Positions 46,401 through 57,400 of a DNA stretch of 64,000 nt are shown here, one piece after another; the stretch's first letter is position 1; each line of letters starts with the position of its first letter. Under the pieces are notes generated by a model. The model worked only from the letters and a program-made list of their open reading frames with translations, was not told the origin of the DNA and searched no databases. The translations under genes were made by a program, and so were the position numbers. The stretch comes from Sinonovacula constricta. Taxonomy: Eukaryota; Mollusca; Bivalvia; Cardiida; Solecurtidae. The stretch is from contig CM017559.1 in assembly GCA_007844125.1 (NCBI GenBank), positions 31,843,926-31,907,925 on the forward strand, given 5' to 3'.

Positions 46401-49400
46401 GCTGTTCCTAACCAGATTCAAAAGGGAAGCACCCGTGTCAGAGTGGTTACAGCTGCTGACTTGTAACTCCTCACCCCACTCTCCTTGTGGCCTCGAGTCC
46501 TGGTCGGGGTGAGCACTTTCATGTGAGGAGGTTTTCCAGCTAACCTCTGGTGAGCCAGTGGTTCTTCCCAGTTCCTCTTCATATGTCGGGAGTCTTCCTG
46601 CACCAATAAATAACTGGAATTCGCTAATATGACCATTATTATGTCAATGCGATGTAACACAAAAAGAAGACATAACAAAACATTTTCATTTTATAAGTGG
46701 GAGTTGGCTAATCTTAATCTACACTATTTGCCTGTGACTGTTAAACTTTTTCTTATTAGGCATTGGTTAGCTCTAGTTCTCTAAACAGCTAGGCCAAAAA
46801 TGATTAACTAATGTAATGATTATGTAACTCTCACGTCTGTTGTACTCTTTCAGATTAAGCTTGGCACCCGTCAAGAGGCTGCAGATGGCATCAACAGGAC
46901 AGCCTTGCGAGAAATCAAGCTTCTTCAAGAGTTGTCCCACCCAAACATTATAGGAGTAAGTAAAATTTGGGTTTGCTTTTGTTTGTAAAAAAAAAAAGAA
47001 AAGTTAAAAATGAGTAGAACTGAATTTCAATCTCTGGTTTACAGAATCAGCTGTCAAATGTTTTTGTTTAAGCATGATACTTTGAACTTCCAATCTGAAA
47101 TTGGATTTGTGAGAGAAACAATTTGTCATTAAGACCATGACTAAGGGGCTCTGTAAATTTTATATATATTAGTTTTTACTAGCCAATGATGAAAAAGAAG
47201 TTGCTTTATTAGTCCCCTACCGATGTTTACACCAGAGGACTATAGGTTTACCCTCTGTCCGTCAGTCTTCAGTCTGTCCGCTAAAAATCTGGATCCTTTG
47301 ATAACTTAAGAACTATTAAAGCTAGGCGCATGAAACTTGGTATGTTAATAGGTAGCAATGTGTACAATATGCACGCGCAAATTGAAGGTCAAGGAGCCCC
47401 AACTACTGTTTGGGTAGGAGGAGACTATAGATTTGCCCTGTCTGTCTGTCCATTTGTCCAACAAAAAATCTGGATCCTGTGATTACTAAAATTACCTCAA
47501 ATTAATTATAAATGGCAATAAACAGGAGCGTATGATAATTAAAGAACTTTTTGAGGGACTGGTAGGGGACTACTGTATTGCCCCGCAATACTATCAAATG
47601 CTTGTTTATTAAATGATGCGTTTGAAATCAAGATTTATTTTTTCTTTAAATCTTAGTGTATTTGATAATTTGCAGCATTTTTAAATCTGAAATAATATTG
47701 AATATGCATGTTTTTTAGAATAGAAACTTTTATGTGTGGTAAAACTTTTTACTGACTTTAAATTGATATGGGTTTTTTTATTTCAGCTTCTAGATGTCTT
47801 TGGACAAAAGTCAAATGTCAGTTTAGTGTTTGACTTTATGGACACGGATTTGGAGGTATACAGATTACTTGAATCATTTTCTGTGGATTCTTAAGTACAC
47901 TATTGATTTTGTACTGGTATGTTGTGTCTTAATTAAATAAGGCTTATTGAAAAGCAATAAATGTTTTAACTTAAGCATGTAAAAATCAGAAAATTTATAT
48001 TTATTTTCATCTTTTTGTAGGCCAGAGGTTTTTTTTATCTTTTGGTATTGCTGTGTTAGCAAGGAATACACATTAATCTTTTTACAGGAAGCGTCCATGT
48101 GTGAAATGTTGTAAATATCCATCTCTATCGCAACAATAAATAGTTCCATGTATTTGTAAAATTAAATGTGGCACAATAGGCAGATTAATACAATTAAAAT
48201 CCTCTAGCAGAGAAAAGCATTCAATAGTTACATTTATATGTGCAGCTCGTAAAAACTTGATGAAAAACTAATTTAATTACAAATAAATGAATAAACCAAT
48301 TGAGCATGCACGGACAGCAAACCAGACTAACACAGTGCATAAATGGTTGCACATGTAAACTGCCAGCATAGGACTATAGTGACCTGCACTCCTATGGGTA
48401 ATGTTGTTAGGTGTGTCGGTCAATCAGTCTTGGTTCACACCTTGCGAACTTTTGGTTTGTAGCAACTACATGGGTTACATAATTTGTGATGGGCCAGTTC
48501 ATCTGTCACAAGTGTTTATGACAGTTTCGTCTCAACATATTGTCCATGTCACATCATGTACTTTTCACAAGTCTATTGGGTCTGTAAGTACAGGTAAGGA
48601 GATGAGAGGGCCTTTTGTATCTTATCTTATACTTTATGTCTGTTTTGCAGGTGATCATTAAAGATCAGAGTATAATACTGACCCATGCTCACATCAAGGC
48701 TTACATACTGCAGACATTGAAAGGTCTCGAATATCTTCATAATAATTGGATTCTACACCGGGTATGTTCTTTCCGCTTGTTGAATATTTCTGACCAACAT
48801 TATTACGATGTTCCACATCTGTGGCTTGACTTAACCATTGTTGTATTTTTTGTCAATTTTATAATAGCCATAGTTGGGTCATATTCCCAGAGATGAAAAA
48901 ATCCTTTTGTAGTTAATAGATAATACGGAAAAAAGTCCAAATTGGAACAAAAGCAACATTTATGAGTCCTTATCTGAATTGAAAAATATGGTTTGTGCAT
49001 AGAATTCTATACAAAATGTTTTATTATTCTTTACATATGCATATTATGAAAATGCCCTTTTACATGTTTTTTTAAAGATATATATAAAATCATTATACTA
49101 GTGTTACGTCCCTTGCCTATGCACAATTTAAATAAACTGTCTATAAGATCCCAAAGAATCCAACTGGATTATCCCAGTTATTAATGTTAAAGCCCTTAAA
49201 GTTTTAAGTTCATCCCCCAACCATTATATTTTTCATGTTTTGTGAAAAAGGCATGTTTAATCTATAAACCAACTTTTTAATGCATGCATTTTTTAGCTCC
49301 ACTTTGTTCTACCTTGAATTTTTTTTTTTGTTTTATCAAGCACTTGGACAAGTGGAAAAACTGTCTATGATCAGCTCTTGTAAAATACTGTCAGTATAAG

Positions 49401-52400
49401 GGAATCATCTTACAAATAAAAAAAACAAATAAATATTTATTTCTTATTTTGTATTTCAGGATATGAAACCTAACAACTTGCTTATCAACAGAGATGGGAT
49501 TCTTAAACTTGGAGATTTTGGTTTAGCAAAATTCTTTGGATCTCCCAATAGAGTATATACCCATCAAGTTGTAACCAGGTATGTTGGTGCTACTGCTGGA
49601 CATTGCCGTTGGCTTGGTACAGTTCAATGCTAAATTGTCAAGTTTTTCTGTTGTTTAATATTATATATGTTACATGTCAGGGCTGATATACTTATAGACA
49701 GAGACTGAGCAGCAAATAGTGTAGTTCCTGATCAGACAGCCACCAGCAGGGAAGGGACTGGATCTACACTATTTGTATAAGAAAATAGCAAATAGCAGTC
49801 TAAGTGTTATGTTAGGTATTCAAGAATAATCACTTTACTTGTATAAACATCCCTGATTTGTTAAATTTGAAGGTATCCTCTAAGAAAATAAGTGACCATT
49901 GGATTTTAAACGTATGCACTTCAAAGTAAAAGTGACCAACTCATTTTAAGAGTCATTTCACTGCAGCTGTTTTACTTTCTATATGCTAAGTGTTCAGCTA
50001 TATGTTCAATGTTCCAATCCTGGATTAGCATTTAAAATATATAGTTAACAATTAATGTTTTTGAATGGGCCACTAAGGGTCAATCAGTAGGAGCCACTGA
50101 CTTGACTTAAATCTTAAAGTTCATTCATATGACCTGCAAGATATCACTGTTCAACCAAAAATTTCCTCTGAGTCTATTATCTTCTAATTATATTTGCAGA
50201 AACATTGCTGAGTTGAAATTTGCAAAAGTTCCAATTTTGACTGGACAGTATGTTTCCTGTAATATGTTAAACACTGTGGGAAGATATTCTAACTGACATC
50301 TGCTGCTTCTTTGGTTCTATTCAGACACTTGTCTGGGGTGTTCCACAACCAACAGAGCTGACCATCGACATATTAACCTTAATTACTGGACCTGGTAGTG
50401 CAGTTTGTATAGCATTGGCTCCAGGTAACAAACCAACTATAACTGTGTTGCTGCGATGTATTTCAAAAACAAAACAAACCAACAGAAATGCTTCACTGTA
50501 ATTTGTTGTTACCCCAAATGTTCAGTGTCGATCTAAATTGCAAACAGTGTGTTAGCAGGTGAAGTTCCTAATGTACATAAATGTGTCCGTAGGACTGACA
50601 AACTTATCAAGACAACAACAACACTTTCTCTTCTATTTCCAGATGGTACCGTTGTCCTGAACTGTTGTTTGGTGCTAGAAACTACGGAACTGGTGTTGAT
50701 ATTTGGGCTGTAGGTTGTATTCTGGCAGAGCTGTTGTTACGGGTGGGTACTGACAGAAAAGTTAGGCCATTGTTACAGTTTTATACACTTGGTCACAATA
50801 TTCCTATCTTTTATTGTTATACAGGTTCTAGATTGAAACACAAGCAATTCAAAGCTGACCGTTAGCATGGTGCAGTGGATAAGAATGAATATTCTCAGAA
50901 CATGAAATAAATGATTCAAACTGGTTTTATGATCATTATGTAACTTGCCCAGTTTATATAGTTGATAGAGTATCAGTTTCTTCAACTTCAGAACCCATTG
51001 TTAACATCTCATTTTACTACGTACATATACTGCGAGTTACTTGGTTCACAAAATTTAACCAAAAATATATTCATATATCCATTTTTTACAGCTGTTCAGA
51101 ATGGTTCAGACAATGTGCAATGTGCACATTAAATCATATATTATGAAAAGAAATGCTGCATATTAGGTGTTATGGTGTGAGCATTTTTTGGATAATAAAC
51201 AAATAAACCAGCAAAATTATGATATTTCACACAGAATATTTCTCATATAAAGCATATGAAAATACCTACCCACAAAAATGTTAACTATTGAACTTCTTTT
51301 ATAAGCAATTTCGAGAAATTTTCTTCTTTCAGATCCCATTTCTGCCCGGTGACACTGACCTGGACCAACTAAGTAAGATCTTCCAGTGTATGGGAACTCC
51401 AAACAAAGAGGACTGGCCAGTGAGTTGTTCTCCTTCACCTTAATGCCTTATCCTTATTAGATCTTTGTTATGGCACATTCACAGTTAATATTCCATCCAA
51501 ATACAGGAATATGCTTTGTTGTATGATAATATATAAATTTGGTTTTTAAATTGTCAAGGAGCCCAGCTTTGCTTATAAATCCAAGCCAGTCTGTAAAGAG
51601 CAGTAAGAACTTGCCTTAAGTGATCACAAGCACATGACTAGGAAAATTATTTAAAGCATTGAATGAAGCACCTGGTTGAGACAAGACATTGATGTAGGGC
51701 GGTCGATGGTCTTTACTCCAGAGTAGTGTTGGCTCTACTCAGTCCTTTGTTTTGAGCCTTTTGTAACTCAAGAGAACTGGAAATCAACAATATGAACAAT
51801 ACAGAGTGTGTGGGTTTGTTTGTTTTTTGGGGAAAAGGGGCTGGGGCCTTTGAGAAGGGGACAATTGTGGGGCAGTGGTTCCTCCAAAATTGATTAGTCA
51901 GATGTCATCAAAATATGACCATAATCGTGTTGGTGCGATTTAACAAAAGGATTATAGCCTTATAATTATAAATATCAAAATAAGTGTTTATTGATAGTAA
52001 TGTCTCCTTTAATTCCAGGCGATGGAGTATTTGCCAGACTTTGTCCAATTCAAGCCATGTCAGGGCACGCCACTGAAGGAAATATTTATAGCTGCATCAG
52101 ATGACCTCATAGATCTGTTGGAGGGACTCCTTACCATGGATCCATTGAGGAGAATCAACTCAACTCAGGTATAGAACACAGGACCTGGTAGCGAAATTGG
52201 TACAGCATCAGCACTAGGTGCAAGAGGCTCAGAATTGAGTCCAGGCCATGACATACCAGTCATTAAAAACAGTAGTGGTATAGCTCTGTTTCTAATGCTC
52301 AAGCAAATATAAGGGTAGTTCCACGACTAGTAGGTGTTCACAGCATGCTAGACACAGTGAAGGCAGCACTATATCTGCTTCAAGTGGACACCATCTCCAG

Positions 52401-53834
52401 ATAACTGAAATACTGTTGGTGGTACAATAAAAATCTAATAAACATAGATCTGCTTCAAGTGGAAACAAGTCTCTAAATAACTAAGACAGTGTTATTGGGA
52501 TTATCACCCAACAAACAACAGAAAAAACATCAGTTTCCTCTCAGTAAGAGGACAAAAGGGTTCCTTTATGCATCCATTGGTATATGGGTGTGTGAAATTA
52601 ATGTTGAACATTTATAAAGTATATAGTCTATTTACAACCCTAAATCTGAGCCTGGTTAGCACATAATTGATCGGGGACGCCTCTGACGTGGTACAGTTGC
52701 TGCTTTATAACTCCTCTGACTTCTTGACCTCTCACCGCATGGGTTCGAGTCCTGTTCGTGGGGAAGGACCTAATGTGGGAAGGTCTTCCAGCTGACTTGC
52801 AGTGTGCCGATGGTTCTACCCAGACATTTGTCTGGGGTCTTCCTCCACCAAAAGCTGGATGTTGCTATAATGATCATAATTAGTCGCTGCAATGAATGAT
52901 AAACAAAATTGATCAGGCTTAAAGAACTAGTGTAGAAACATATGAGCCATCTCCCACTGGTAGCTGTCTTACCAGGATGAAGTTGTGAATGACTATCAAA
53001 GAATTTAGTATTGGTTAGAAATAATTAACAAATGAAAAATAATATGGGTTTACTTTTCAGGCTCTACAGATGCCATACTTCAGTAGTAAGCCATATGCAA
53101 CACCCAACCATTTGCTACCCATCCAAGGAAACAGGAAAGAAATCATGGATCAGTGTAAAGCCAGTCAAAAACGGAAAATAGATGGAGATCCAGGTATGTT
53201 CATTTGAAAAGAATGCATTGATTGGTTCTGTTGTTTGTTGTTGTTTTTTTTGTTTCAGGTTTTATACACTGTAATACTTAATCATTTTGAACCACAAGGT
53301 TTAATGTTTGTTATTGGACTTCTGTTACAAATAGTTCTACACTTTTTTATGCTTAACCTTGGACATATAAGTTTTGATTTCAAGCCAGCAGTGTTGCCAA
53401 CATTTTTTTTCTTTTGACATGTAAGTTTAAAAATGTTAGTGGTATAGCTTGCTAATGCCTAAGCAAATATAAGGTAGTTTTTCAGTTGGTTGTCTAGTAT
53501 CAGGATAATGTGACCTAGTTTGGTGTCATATCAAGTGCTTTCGGTATGGCACATGGCAGCACGATATCTGCTTCAAGTGGACATAGTCACTGGATAACTA
53601 CAAATATTGGCGGCAGGATAAACCCAACAAACAAACCTAACTTGTAGTTTTTTAGTTGTTTTTATGTGTGTGCAACTTATAGATAAAAAAAAACAAGGTA
53701 GTTAAAGATGGAAGGTAATGTACAACATTTATTTTTAATAAAACACTGCTCTTTTCTTGTTACGCTTATCTAGGACTATTTAAGTTTCTTGCTCTTCATT
53801 TTCAGTTGGCCTGGCGAAGCGACTGGTGTTTTGA
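42013..53834 (+). CDS. CDK7: Cyclin-dependent kinase 7 (CDK-activating kinase, TFIIH kinase), complete, 11 exons
   Basis: Ser/Thr kinase of the CAK complex (with cyclin H and MAT1) and of TFIIH. It phosphorylates CDK T-loops and Ser5/Ser7 of the Pol II CTD; nuclear. Exons: 42013-42066, 45377-45436, 46854-46955, 47787-47855, 48651-48761, 49460-49578, 50643-50742, 51333-51419, 52019-52168, 53061-53193, 53806-53834. They join to 337 residues (human CDK7: 346). Seen: Gly loop GEGQFATV (15-22), catalytic Lys 37 in VAVKK, NRTALRE helix (52-58), HRDMKPNN (131-138), DFG (151-153), T-loop [15 protein letters not shown] with Ser160 and Thr166 at the human S164/T170 positions, and a basic C-end AKRLVF like human PKKLIF. 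The APE motif reads CPE (176-178). Start: the ATG at 42013 has G at -3 and +4 and fits the family N-terminus. An in-frame ATG at 41911 would add 34 residues but has poor context. Confidence 0.97.
43364..43440. repeat. (TA)n(TG)n microsatellite
   Basis: About 19 TA units, 10 TG units, then TA again. CDK7 intron 1. Confidence 0.9.
43428..43697. repeat. Exact 135 bp tandem duplication
   Basis: 43428-43562 and 43563-43697 are abutting copies. Every base I compared is identical, including AGAACTGATAGAATAATTTC and TGTTCAACCCCCAGATATAG. It starts at the end of the microsatellite. Confidence 0.85.
43796..43831 (+). repeat. G-rich tract
   Basis: 12 G, then CAATAAATGGGAGGGGTGGG and more G: four G-runs, a G-quadruplex candidate on the sense strand of CDK7 intron 1. 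Confidence 0.7.
45377..45436 (+). CDS. CDK7: CDK7 exon 2
   Basis: [20 protein letters not shown]: end of the glycine loop and the ATP-binding lysine. Acceptor TTTTTCAG, donor AAG|GTAGGA. A 3.3 kb intron precedes it. Confidence 0.95.
45510..45735 (+). repeat. SINE-B copy
   Basis: TTCTCACTCCTGAGCCTCTT, GGGTTTGAGTTCC, AATGTGGAAAGGTCTTTCAG, AGCTGGATGTCACTATAGTG. It lies directly before a SINE-A. Confidence 0.75.
45759..46078 (+). repeat. Best-preserved full-length SINE-A
   Basis: Head GGACCTGGTAGCGCGATCGG, B-box GGGTTCGATACCGGG, then AAGTCGTTAAAAATGGTAGT, GCAAATATAAGGGTAGTTCC, GTGTCAGGATAATGTGACTG and tail CCCAACAAACAAACAA. The 10 bp ACATGAAGCT flanks both sides (45749-45758, 46079-46088). Confidence 0.88.
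46424..46680 (+). repeat. SINE-B copy
   Basis: GGAAGCACCCGTGTCAGAGT head, CTTGTAACTCCTCACCCCAC, CTCGAGTCCTGGTCGGGG, GAGGAGGTTTTCCAGCTAAC. CDK7 intron 2. Confidence 0.75.
46854..46955 (+). CDS. CDK7: CDK7 exon 3
   Basis: Codes [20 protein letters not shown] then [21 protein letters not shown] replaces the PSTAIRE helix and is the CDK7 signature. Acceptor CTTTCAG, donor GGA|GTAAGT. Confidence 0.96.
47211..47607. mobile_element. Pearl/Helentron-like element (copy 2, core collapsed)
   Basis: Same ends as the 17.8 kb element: AGTCCCCTACCGATG with its foldback, GGGACTGGTAGGGGACT, hairpin TATTGCCCCGCAATA and final AAATGCTTGTTT. It is flanked by ATT on both sides. The tandem core is reduced to a remnant (GAAGGTCAAGG). 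Lies in CDK7 intron 3. Confidence 0.75.
47787..47855 (+). CDS. CDK7: CDK7 exon 4
   Basis: [20 protein letters not shown] then DLE: kinase hinge region (human LVFDFMETDLE). Phase 0 at both ends. Confidence 0.95.
48651..48761 (+). CDS. CDK7: CDK7 exon 5
   Basis: [20 protein letters not shown] to [13 protein letters not shown], ending in the HR of the catalytic HRD. Acceptor TTTTGCAG, donor CGG|GTATGT. Confidence 0.95.
49460..49578 (+). CDS. CDK7: CDK7 exon 6 (catalytic loop and T-loop)
   Basis: [20 protein letters not shown], then [20 protein letters not shown]: catalytic Asp, DFG and both activating phospho-sites (Ser160, Thr166). Ends in a split Arg codon. Confidence 0.97.
49712..49776. repeat. 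Foldback element F copy
   Basis: GCAAATAGTGTAGTTCCTGA at the left and GGATCTACACTATTTGT at the right form an 18 bp outer stem. The 50 bp to its left also match the sequence left of the 31087 copy (TTACATGTCAGGG(T/C)TGATATA). CDK7 intron 6. Confidence 0.65.
50305..50487 (+). repeat. SINE-B tail interrupted by a SINE-A head fragment
   Basis: SINE-B GACACTTGTCTGGGGTGTTC and the end GTGTTGCTGCGATGTATTTC are separated by GGACCTGGTAGTGCAGTTTG and ATTGGCTCCAGGTAAC (50388-50427), a SINE-A head. Confidence 0.6.
50643..50742 (+). CDS. CDK7: CDK7 exon 7
   Basis: [20 protein letters not shown] then [13 protein letters not shown]. Human has WYRAPELLFG, so the APE alanine is cysteine here. Donor CGG|GTGGGT. 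Confidence 0.96.
51333..51419 (+). CDS. CDK7: CDK7 exon 8
   Basis: [20 protein letters not shown] then GTPNKEDWP, like human [23 protein letters not shown]. Donor CCA|GTGAGT. Confidence 0.95.
51860..51945 (+). repeat. Degenerate SINE-B tail
   Basis: GGGGCAGTGGTTCCTCCAAA, AGTCAGATGTCATCAAAATA and TGACCATAATCGTGTTGGTG. Confidence 0.45.
52019..52168 (+). CDS. CDK7: CDK7 exon 9
   Basis: [20 protein letters not shown] to [15 protein letters not shown]-lobe end of the kinase domain. A SINE begins 11 bp after this exon. Confidence 0.95.
52180..52520 (+). repeat. SINE-A with duplicated tail, 11 bp after CDK7 exon 9
   Basis: The head AGGACCTGGTAGCGAAATTG starts just after the donor at 52169. The body has a deletion around the GGCCCGGTGTCAGG segment. 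The tail TCTGCTTCAAGTGGA occurs twice (about 52374 and 52451). Confidence 0.78.
52672..52915 (+). repeat. SINE-B copy
   Basis: GGACGCCTCTGACGTGGTAC head, GGGTTCGAGTCCTGTTCG, AATGTGGGAAGGTCTTCCAG, AAAGCTGGATGTTGCTATAA. CDK7 intron 9. Confidence 0.8.
53061..53193 (+). CDS. CDK7: CDK7 exon 10
   Basis: [20 protein letters not shown], then a basic tail with [12 protein letters not shown]. It matches human ALKMKYFSNRPGPTPG..LPRP. One base carries over into exon 11. Confidence 0.93.
53425..53635 (+). repeat. SINE-A body, head missing
   Basis: AAAAATGTTAGTGGTATAGC to ATAAACCCAACAAACAAACC in CDK7 intron 10. Confidence 0.7.
53806..53834 (+). CDS. CDK7: CDK7 exon 11 and stop
   Basis: Codes VGLAKRLVF and TGA (53832-53834), the counterpart of human GGLPKKLIF. 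The acceptor is CATTTTCAG. It is only 29 nt and easily missed by gene finders. Confidence 0.93.
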
Positions 53835-56800
53835 TGGTGTATCTTGAACACATAGGATCCCAAATTTCACTGGCCAGCCTCTAGTCGTCTTGTGATATTA
53901 CCACTGATCTAAAAACACAGACCTCATAACAATGAGGTCAAGGTAAAAGCGTCAAAAGCAAGAAGTCTTTAATATGTTTTCTCAGTTTTCTTTGGAAATA
54001 TTGTGTTTTGTTTGAAGATTGACTGACCTTAACCACAAACGTGTGTAAATAGGTACATTTTACAGGGACACTTGTTAAAAAGTAATTGAAGCTTTCAGTT
54101 AGTACCAAGTGTAACAACTGTTTGTTAAAATGTTGAATTTTAGTTTTGTTGAAATGACCAAAGAAAATGTAAATTGAATATTTTACATGTAGGTTCATAT
54201 ATTGGATAATTTATTAAAGCTTTTTGGAAGAACTCTTACTACATTAAGTATTCAGGTGGTGTTTTCTTGAGGAAAAGAAAGTAGGAAGTCATTTTATGCA
54301 ATGTATTTAGTAAATAGATTATATAAAGTGTATACTGATAGAAACAATTTTTTATCATTCCTAAGAAAGCATTGGACATTATTTTGCAGGGTAGAAAGAA
54401 TCGGAATAGTTACTTGACAATTTTGTGCATAGTAAGGCGGCTGTTGTAACAAGCTTATCTTACTAACCAGTATAACTGCATTTACTGAGTTTATTTAAAG
54501 GATAATTGCCTCTCTAAGCATTTACTGTTTCAGGCATGGATGCATTTAGATTCCTATTTATTTATTTATTAACAGCCATTCACTGTCTATTTTATTTTAT
54601 GTAAGTCACCTAGCTAAATACACAGTTATAAAGTGTACAAGTGGATTTTTGTGGTTGAATTTTATGTTATTCTGGAGTATATGTGAAAATGATCAATAGA
54701 AACTTGGCTAAATAAGTGTGTGTAAACTTATACTTTGATGGTGCCCATGGTCTTGTGGGAAACCATTTGTTTCTCCTCCAACTCCATGACCCAACGCTGA
54801 ATGAGGTGAAAATTTTCTTACACTGTCCATTCATTACATGAGAAAAGTCCCTGGCTTTTTAAATATGTGTTATGTTTCATTTTAAAGGATGTGTTAATTG
54901 ATTTGTTAATTACTATTTATTCAAAGAACCTGCAAAATGTTTGATCCACAAAGTTCAGCAGCAATATTAATAATAAATTAAATTGAGGTAGTTTAAAAAT
55001 TAAAATGATTAATAATTTTCTGAAATTGGTCTTTTCTTTTTTAAAGTTGTGAAACTCCTTGTGTTTTTGTTTTATTAAGTGCTCTTCCTTGCCGACCAAT
55101 TAATTTTAAAGATGCTCATGTTTTTAAGGGTATTTTTTGTGTAAATAATTTCACTGCAGGGATTTTTGTGACCTTTGAATGTAGTTTGTTCCTCAAAGAA
55201 ACTAATGCAGTTAGAGAAAAACAAACTGAGGTTGTTTTTGTTTGTTTTTTGTTGTTGTTTTTTCATTTTGAACTACAATCAGTAAGGCAGTATGGTTCTC
55301 AGAGAAACTAGAACAGTAGTGGAAAAAAACACTTAAGTTCATTTCTGTTTGCATTTTGAACTACCAAACATAGTTATGTATATTTTTTTCTTTTTGAACT
55401 TCAGTCAGTCAATTAAAACTAATTTAACATCAATGTGTAACTCTTTAAACATTTCCTCCCAATTGTTTTTTGTTATTTTTTTATTATTGACTGCTTATAT
55501 GTTTAATTACACTTTTTTATATATTGTATAACATTTCAGGCTATAAATCTCTTACTGTTTGTAATTATACTGCCTGAATGTTTATAAAAGTTTATGTTTG
55601 TTTTAACTGATCAGTTTTATAAGCTGGGATGAGGTCTTTTGCAGTTTTGGTCTTTCAAATTATTATTTTTTTTTGATGATGTGAAGTTACACTCTTTTGT
55701 TGTTTGTTTTGTTTTGCTTGTTCATAGTACACATTTTTCACTTAACATTGTTTTCATATAGCTTGTCTAAGAAGGCTTTATTCAAGCATTGAAGGGGACT
55801 GAGCTACAATTTGCCTAGCTTACCTGCCACATAGGACAACACCTTTCACACTTCATACCTATTTACGGGTTGCCCGTTACTGAGCGGTTGTCGTTGACTC
55901 GTTGCACCTTGGCTCTCATCGCAGAGAAGAAAATATGTATTGCAATGTTTGCTTCTCTAACCTTTCTTGAGTAATAATGGCTGCAGTCATGAATTTTGGG
56001 ACAAAAATACCTTCAAAGTATTTCAAGATAAATATCTGAGAGTCTGCATGATGCCACTAAGTGGGCTGTTTTGTGGTGACAGGCACTTTTAAACCACAAT
56101 GAAAACTTATTTTTATTGATATAAAAGTCGTTAAAGGGGTTTTACTTTAATTTATCACATGGGCTTAAAATAGTTTTGGTGTATGTATCGTTTACTAGTT
56201 TGACTTTAATTCAACACTTGGGCTAAAAAATGGTCAGCCAATACAGCCTTAAGTAATTTGATTAATATTATGCCTTATACAAATTTGTTATTGCTCAAAA
56301 CAAGATCAAAATACAAAATACCCATATCTGCTCCTTTGATCTGTCTTATGTCTTAGTTTATTTGGATGATATGTATGTTGTCATGTACTTGTATGTTTTA
56401 TTAGATCATTTCTAACAAAGATTGTAAGTTGTGTAGTCTTAAAATGTAAACATATAAATGCTGGTACATTATTTGCAATAATTGTTAGAGCTGAACATGT
56501 ATTTGCAAAAAAGGTAAACATAAAAACAACCTTTTTTTCCCTTTGACTTTTAAATTTGATTGTTGGAGTATACTTTGGCTTAGGACAATAGTAAGATCCT
56601 TGTCATCAAGCTGTCGCTGGGAGTTGTCTAATCAGGACTGGCCTACCCTATTTGCTCCTGTATCCAAGGGCGTGCCTAGGCAACTTTTTGGTATCTGCAA
56701 TATTCCAAGGGGGTCTGAGTACAAAGAATTGTCTTAAAGCAGGAGAGACAGAAATATGCCAAATAGGATTGCAGAAGAATTAGTAGAATTCTGGAAAAGG

Positions 56801-57400
56801 CTTAAATTACACAATATTTAAATAATGAAGGCAACTAACAAGTAGTGCCTAAACCGGTTTAGGCGACAATGTTTATTTACTTTAAAAAAATTTTTTTTTA
56901 ATTGTTTGGAAGGAGCTGTACACACAAGCGTGAGTGCATAAACCCAGGCACGTCCTTTGCTGTATCATATTATATTATACATGTTATATGGTGTTACATG
57001 TATATATCTCTTTGAAGTAATGAGCAAAAACAAATACAGTAAAATAATAACGTGAGAAGAAGAAAAAATCAAGCATTGAAAGAATAAATTCTGACATTAA
57101 GCTAATGATTAATTAAGAATTTTTTCAGACTTGATCTCAAAGGTAGGGAATTTTAAGGCCAGTTTCAAAAAGTAAAAAATATAAATAGAAAGGAGTCAAA
57201 TTTTCATTCTGTTAATTATAGCAGTTTTTAATTTTCTAATTAGATAATTATTTAACAAAGGGTTGCACATGTTTGTTAATCAAGATTTCCATTGTACATG
57301 TATTACATTAATTAATAATTGTACTTTTGTTATAATGCAAGTGATGCATTTTATATTTAATAGTTTTCAATAAATTATTTTAATTTTTCAATGTGTATTT
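53835..57400 (+). other. Repeat-poor stretch after CDK7, possible long 3' UTR
   Basis: AT-rich, no credible ORF and no SINE until 59.88 kb. Candidate poly(A) signals: ATTAAA at 54213 and AATAAA at 57369, the latter followed by GT-rich TTTTTCAATGTGTATTTTATT. A foldback-like fragment is near 56590, so part may be intergenic. Confidence 0.35.
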
